From positions 1-16,843 of the forward strand of contig DAOVUR010000012.1 of NCBI GenBank assembly GCA_030632465.1: DNA of 16,843 bases, read 5' to 3'. Below are positions 13,544 through 16,843 of the stretch, piece after piece. The position numbers and the translations under genes were made by a program. The first letter of the stretch is position 1; the number at the start of each line of letters is the position of its first letter. Below the pieces are notes generated by a model, which saw nothing but the letters and a program-made list of their open reading frames with translations, was not told the origin of the DNA and did no database searches. Source of the stretch: a bacterium. Its GTDB lineage: Bacteria > Verrucomicrobiota > Kiritimatiellia > UBA8416 > CAMZLY01.

Positions 13544-15214
13544 ATGGCTGGCGAATACGCATTTATACTCGATAATATAACCAAACAACATGGTCCAAAA
13601 ACAATCCTAGACGATGTAACTCTGGCATTCTTCTTTGGCGCAAAAATTGGTGTTATTGGCGCAAATGGCTCCGGAAAATCTAGCCTCCTCCGCATCATGG
13701 CTGGTATCGACACAAACTTTTCTGGAGAAGCACAGATAGCCAAAAATAGAACTATTGGCTACCTAGAGCAGGAGCCGCAATTTGATCTCTCTAAAACAGT
13801 ACTGGAAATAGTCAAAGAAGGTGTAACAAAACAGCAAAGTAAACTAGATAAGTATGACGAGCTTTGCGACAAGATGGGCGATGACCTTTCGGATGACGAG
13901 ATGGAAAAACTAAGTAATCAATTCGATCGCCTACAAAATGAGATTGATACCGAAAACTTATGGGAACTTGACAATACGATAGAGATGGCAATGGACGCTT
14001 TACGCCTCCCGCCCAGCGATAGCCCTGTCGACGTGCTATCTGGCGGCGAAAAACGTCGCGTCGCCCTATGTCGTCTACTACTCAGCAACCCAGATGTTCT
14101 CCTCTTAGACGAACCTACCAACCATCTGGACACAGAATCTGTTGGCTGGATCGAAGAACACCTAAAACGTTTCGAAGGGACCCTAATTGTTGTCACCCAT
14201 GATCGCTACTTCCTATCAAATGTAACCAACTGGATTCTCGAACTAGATGCCGGACGTGCCGTACCATACAAAGGCAATTACGAGGCATGGCTAGAACAAA
14301 AGCAAGAAGCAGAAGTACGCCTGGGTAAACAGAACGCCTCACGCAAAAAACTACTAGAACAAGAACTCTCATGGATACGCATGAATGCTTCCAGCAGATT
14401 AACAAAAAACAAAGCACGAATAAAACGATACGAAGAACTAGCTTCACAAGATTTTGATACGCAAGAAAACAAACTGGTTATACAAATACCGCACGGCCGC
14501 CGATTAGGCGACCAGGTTGTAGATGCCATAAACCTCACAAAAGCCTTTGGCGACCGTGTTATAATGGAAAACGTCACCTTTAAACTACCACGTGGTGGCA
14601 TTGTCGGAATAATTGGCGGCAACGGCGCAGGTAAAACAACCCTATTCAAAATGATAACAGGCGAAGAACAGCCAACATCAGGTGAACTGAAAGTTGGCGG
14701 CAGTGTTGACCTTTCCTATGTTGACCAGTTCCGAGATGATCTCGATCCAGACAAAACGGTGTTTGAAGAGATCAGCAATGGCAAAGAAACAATCTCCATT
14801 GCCGGCAAAGAGATGAATAGTCGCGCCTACTGTGCTAGATTCAACATCAAAGGGACCGAACAGCAGAAAAAAGTCGGCATCCTATCCGGCGGAGAACGCA
14901 ACCGTGTACATCTAGCAAAGCTACTGAAATCAGGCGGTAATCTACTCCTTCTCGATGAGCCATCTAACGACTTGGATGTTGCAACATTACGCTCACTAGA
15001 AGATGGACTAATGAATTTTGGTGGTTGCGCAGTTGTTATCAGCCATGATAGATGGTTTCTCGACAGGATCGCCACGCATATTTTATCATTCGAAGGCGAC
15101 AGCGAAGTCGTATGGTTTGAGGGTAACTATCAAGCATACCACGAATGGCGAAAAGAACAGCTCGGCGACAAAGCCGCACCACATCGCATACGCTACCGTC
15201 CACTACACCGATAA
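13544..15214 (+). CDS. ettA: Energy-dependent translational throttle protein EttA (ABC-F ATPase)
   Basis: EttA binds the ribosomal E site and, according to the ATP/ADP ratio, gates entry of initiation complexes into elongation. The 556-residue length matches the family (about 555). Two ABC domains are intact. Domain 1 has Walker A GANGSGKSS (39-47), signature LSGGE (165-169) and Walker B LLLDEPTNHLD (186-196). Domain 2 has GGNGAGKTT (358-366), LSGGE (447-451) and LLLDEPSNDLD (468-478), with catalytic Glu190 and Glu472. Between them lies the basic helical arm (about 247-298; ELSWIRMNASSRLTKNKARIKRYEEL) that contacts the ribosome and tRNA. LSGGERNRVHLAKLL and ISHDRWFLDRIATHIL are EttA-typical. 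No membrane segment is present, so it is not a transporter. The ATG follows AGGGA by 8 bases, and a good promoter lies upstream. It ends shortly before the convergent dgkA-family gene. Confidence 0.95.
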   Translation: MAGEYAFILDNITKQHGPKTILDDVTLAFFFGAKIGVIGANGSGKSSLLRIMAGIDTNFSGEAQIAKNRTIGYLEQEPQFDLSKTVLEIVKEGVTKQQSKLDKYDELCDKMGDDLSDDEMEKLSNQFDRLQNEIDTENLWELDNTIEMAMDALRLPPSDSPVDVLSGGEKRRVALCRLLLSNPDVLLLDEPTNHLDTESVGWIEEHLKRFEGTLIVVTHDRYFLSNVTNWILELDAGRAVPYKGNYEAWLEQKQEAEVRLGKQNASRKKLLEQELSWIRMNASSRLTKNKARIKRYEELASQDFDTQENKLVIQIPHGRRLGDQVVDAINLTKAFGDRVIMENVTFKLPRGGIVGIIGGNGAGKTTLFKMITGEEQPTSGELKVGGSVDLSYVDQFRDDLDPDKTVFEEISNGKETISIAGKEMNSRAYCARFNIKGTEQQKKVGILSGGERNRVHLAKLLKSGGNLLLLDEPSNDLDVATLRSLEDGLMNFGGCAVVISHDRWFLDRIATHILSFEGDSEVVWFEGNYQAYHEWRKEQLGDKAAPHRIRYRPLHR

Positions 15215-15250
15215 ATGTGAATGTGAGTATGTGAGACTGCGGGGGTGCGA
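15215..15250. repeat. Short TGTGA-rich imperfect repeat between convergent genes
   Basis: ATGTGA occurs twice in tandem (15215-15226), then GTATGTGAGA and a G-run (CGGGGGTGCGAG). This low-complexity patch fills most of the 52-base gap between the convergent ettA and dgkA-family genes. There is no stem and no T-run. Confidence 0.35.
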
Positions 15251-15266
15251 GTAGAAGTAATAAAAA

Positions 15267-15638
15267 CTACATAGATAACATATGCGGCAGAAACACTAAT
15301 AACCCAACAACCACTGCACCAACAGCAGCAATCAAAACAGATGCTGCTGCAACATCCTTTGCCCGCTTAATTAAGAGATGAAAATCAGTTGATACCGCAT
15401 CAGACAAAAACTCCAAAGCTGTATTAAATCCTTCCGCAATCCACACCATCATAATCACCACCACCAACAAAGACCACTCTTGTAACGTAATACGAAAGAA
15501 AACGCCTGCCCCAATAACCATAGCTGTCGCAACAAGATGAACCCAACAATTATGCTGTGTCTTTAGCATGACCCACAAACCCTCGAAGGCAAACCTAAAG
15601 CTACGCAGTCTCGACATAAGATTAAACTTACTCTTCAT
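15267..15638 (-). CDS. dgkA: DgkA-family lipid kinase (diacylglycerol/undecaprenol kinase)
   Basis: This small integral membrane kinase has 123 residues from ATG 15638 (128 from ATG 15653). The family phosphorylates diacylglycerol or, in many bacteria, undecaprenol, recycling lipids for envelope synthesis. Visible features are an amphipathic N-terminus (RLRSFRFAFEGL), the E/N-type motif EGFNTALEFLSD with catalytic and metal-binding acidic residues, KRAKDVAAASVLIAA, and three membrane helices (about HLVATAMVIGAGVFF, WSLLVVVIMMVWIAEGF, VLIAAVGAVVVGLLVFL). I chose ATG 15638 because GGAGGAG lies 3-4 bases upstream; the ATG at 15653 has no ribosome site. It is convergent with ettA and stands alone. 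Whether diacylglycerol or undecaprenol is used cannot be decided from sequence; the gene name is by family. Confidence 0.9.
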   Translation of the reverse strand: MKSKFNLMSRLRSFRFAFEGLWVMLKTQHNCWVHLVATAMVIGAGVFFRITLQEWSLLVVVIMMVWIAEGFNTALEFLSDAVSTDFHLLIKRAKDVAAASVLIAAVGAVVVGLLVFLPHMLSM

Positions 15639-15750
15639 CTCTCCTCCATCCATATCAGTCTATCAAGTACGTTAATCTAGTCTTATTAGCACCTATTTGT
15701 AAATATCTTTCTCCCCTCCCCTTAAGCATTCAATATTTTAGTAACGCACC

Positions 15751-15817
15751 GCACCGTAGAGCAGATTCGTTGAGCTCCTCATTCGTTGCATCATCTTGTC
15801 AGAGCGCACCGTAGAGC
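15751..15817 (+). repeat. Direct repeat GCACCGTAGAGC, two copies
   Basis: GCACCGTAGAGC occurs at 15751-15762 and 15806-15817, 55 bases apart, with ATTCGTTG also appearing twice between them (15764-15771 and 15781-15788). These are intergenic and non-coding. Confidence 0.7.
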
Positions 15818-15821
15818 GGTA

Positions 15822-15848
15822 ATCCTGTCCATCCTGCAAATCCATGTA
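15822..15848 (+). repeat. Period-9 repeat of ATCCtGt type
   Basis: Three consecutive 9-base units, ATCCTGTCC, ATCCTGCAA and ATCCATGTA, share the ATCC start and lie directly after the second GCACCGTAGAGC copy. The units have diverged. Confidence 0.65.
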
Positions 15849-15903
15849 AAATATTCCCCTTCCTCTTCACTTCCCCCCCTCAAACCGCATCACCGTCGCA
15901 CAG

Positions 15904-15931
15904 ATTCGTGTTTATTCGTGTAATTCGTGGG
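15904..15931 (+). repeat. Period-9/10 repeat of ATTCGTG type
   Basis: ATTCGTGTTT, ATTCGTGTA and ATTCGTGGG follow one another, sharing a seven-base core. ATTCG recurs at 15973 and 16002 with loss of the pattern. Unit length equals that of the neighbouring ATCCTG array although the sequence differs. Confidence 0.7.
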
Positions 15932-16101
15932 CAAACCTTTTCCGCCGACAGATCAGTGTTCATTTGCCCGCCATTCGAAGCATCGTGCAAAGAATAGGTG
16001 CAATTCGTAATCTTTTTCATTTTCTTCTTTTTGCTTTATTAAACCACCATATTTCTGCTAATAATACTAGATTACTTAAAAACATATAGAAGAGGATACC
16101 C

Positions 16102-16843
16102 ATGAGAGCACTTTCGGGAATACAACCGTCAGGAAAACTACATATTGGAAACTATTTTGGTATGATGCTACCAGCCATTGAGCTTCAGAATAAAGGCGAA
16201 GCTTTTTACTTTATTGCCAACTACCACGCATTAACATCAGTCGCGGATCCAGTACAATTACGTAACGATACATTAGATGTCGCATTAACATTTCTTGCCT
16301 GCGGCCTAGACCCTAAGAAAGCTGTGTTCTATCGACAGAGCGATGTACCTGAAGTAAACGAACTTGCATGGCTTCTTTCCATAGTTACACCAATGGGGCT
16401 ACTTGAGCGTTGTCATTCCTATAAAGATAAGATCGCCAAAGGCATTGCCGCCAATCACGCACTCTTCGCCTACCCCGTCCTCATGGCTGCCGACATTCTT
16501 TCTGTACAATCTACAGTTGTCCCTGTTGGTAAAGATCAGAAGCAGCATGTAGAGGTTACTCGCGATATAGCAATAAAGTTTAACAATCAATTTGGCGAGG
16601 TATTTACAATCCCTGAACCAGCCATTCGCTCCGAAGTAGCTGTTGTTCCCGGTATTGATGGACAGAAGATGTCCAAATCTTACGATAACCATATTGAGAT
16701 ATTCGGTGCTAAAAAAGCTACTAAAAAACGTACAATGCGAATTATTACAGACTCGGCTGCACTAGAAGATGTTAAAGACCCAGATAACTGCAACGTAATA
16801 GCATTATACAAACTATTCGCATCAACACAGGAGGTTGAAGCAC
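16102..16843 (+). CDS. trpS: Tryptophanyl-tRNA synthetase, 3' end beyond the window
   Basis: This class I aminoacyl-tRNA synthetase charges tRNA-Trp in the cytoplasm. The window holds the first 247 codons of an expected 330 or so; the frame is open at the edge with no sign of damage. It begins MRALSGIQPSGKLHIGNY, with the HIGH-type motif HIGN at 14-17. It contains PVGKDQKQHVE (141-151), typical of TrpRS substrate binding, and an intact KMSKS loop at 189-193 within GIDGQKMSKSYDN. The ATG is preceded by AGAGGA with a 5-base gap (16091-16096). TyrRS is excluded by the GIQPSGKLHIGNY and KDQKQH motifs. Confidence 0.95.
   Translation, partial: MRALSGIQPSGKLHIGNYFGMMLPAIELQNKGEAFYFIANYHALTSVADPVQLRNDTLDVALTFLACGLDPKKAVFYRQSDVPEVNELAWLLSIVTPMGLLERCHSYKDKIAKGIAANHALFAYPVLMAADILSVQSTVVPVGKDQKQHVEVTRDIAIKFNNQFGEVFTIPEPAIRSEVAVVPGIDGQKMSKSYDNHIEIFGAKKATKKRTMRIITDSAALEDVKDPDNCNVIALYKLFASTQEVEA

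Larger units (their letters stand above)
15654..16101. other. Non-coding gap between dgkA-family gene and trpS
   Basis: About 450 bases without a coding frame separate two divergent genes. The part from 15745 to 15931 is a patchwork of short repeats listed separately. The rest is pyrimidine-rich on the (+) strand (CTTTTTCATTTTCTTCTTTTT at about 16011-16034), then AT-rich up to the trpS ribosome site. I see no tRNA, T-box anti-terminator or trp leader peptide, though a leader near trpS cannot be excluded by eye. Confidence 0.5.

Noticed and set aside
15654..16101. T-box or trp attenuator before trpS
   Set aside because: I could not find a convincing specifier loop, T-box sequence, tandem Trp codons or terminator stem by eye.

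Overview
The window looks like a chromosomal segment of a low-GC, Gram-negative-type bacterium, most likely from the PVC superphylum (Lentisphaerota or Kiritimatiellota-like). This is inferred from gene content and not proven. The clues are a GEGGMASVWKAR-type membrane Ser/Thr kinase with a long extracytoplasmic part, a large carbohydrate-binding lipoprotein, a secreted lamin-tail protein, and a URO-D-like methyltransferase paired with an FAD oxidoreductase. Codon use and composition look similar across the window. I see no transposase, integrase, phage gene, CRISPR array, tRNA or rRNA.

Layout. Positions 49-1785 (+) hold a two-gene methionine-cycle unit: a free-standing cobalamin-dependent methionine synthase activation domain, then mtnA of the methionine salvage pathway. 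A convergent gene, 1788-4199 (-), encodes the receptor-like Ser/Thr kinase. Positions 4200-4785 are non-coding and carry a repeat copy. Next come two (+) genes for exported proteins: a LamG-like/Ig-like/lamin-tail protein (about 4786-6330) and a 1184-residue lipoprotein (6530-10084) with two CBM9-like domains and two alpha/beta-hydrolase domains. Both hydrolase domains lack the nucleophile serine. Positions 10085-10317 hold a long inverted repeat and a 34-bp tandem repeat.

A (-) operon at 10318-12768 encodes a URO-D-family methyltransferase-like protein followed by an FAD-dependent oxidoreductase. Both genes have the same Shine-Dalgarno geometry, and the promoter region carries a perfect palindrome. 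On the (+) strand follow an unrecognised 159-residue protein (12981-13460) and ettA (13544-15214), the ABC-F translation factor. A (-) dgkA-family gene lies at 15267-15638. A 450-bp gap filled with short periodic repeats precedes trpS (16102 to the end, cut by the window edge).

How the genes relate. The clearest links are the methionine-cycle pair, the possible corrinoid/one-carbon link between that pair and the URO-D-like protein, and the two neighbouring cell-surface proteins. The most unusual items are the double loss of catalytic serine in the lipoprotein, the intergenic repeat family found at two loci, the probable ATC/ATT start of the lamin-tail gene, and the HCD (instead of HRD) catalytic loop of the kinase. 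I found no convincing new defence or mobile system.
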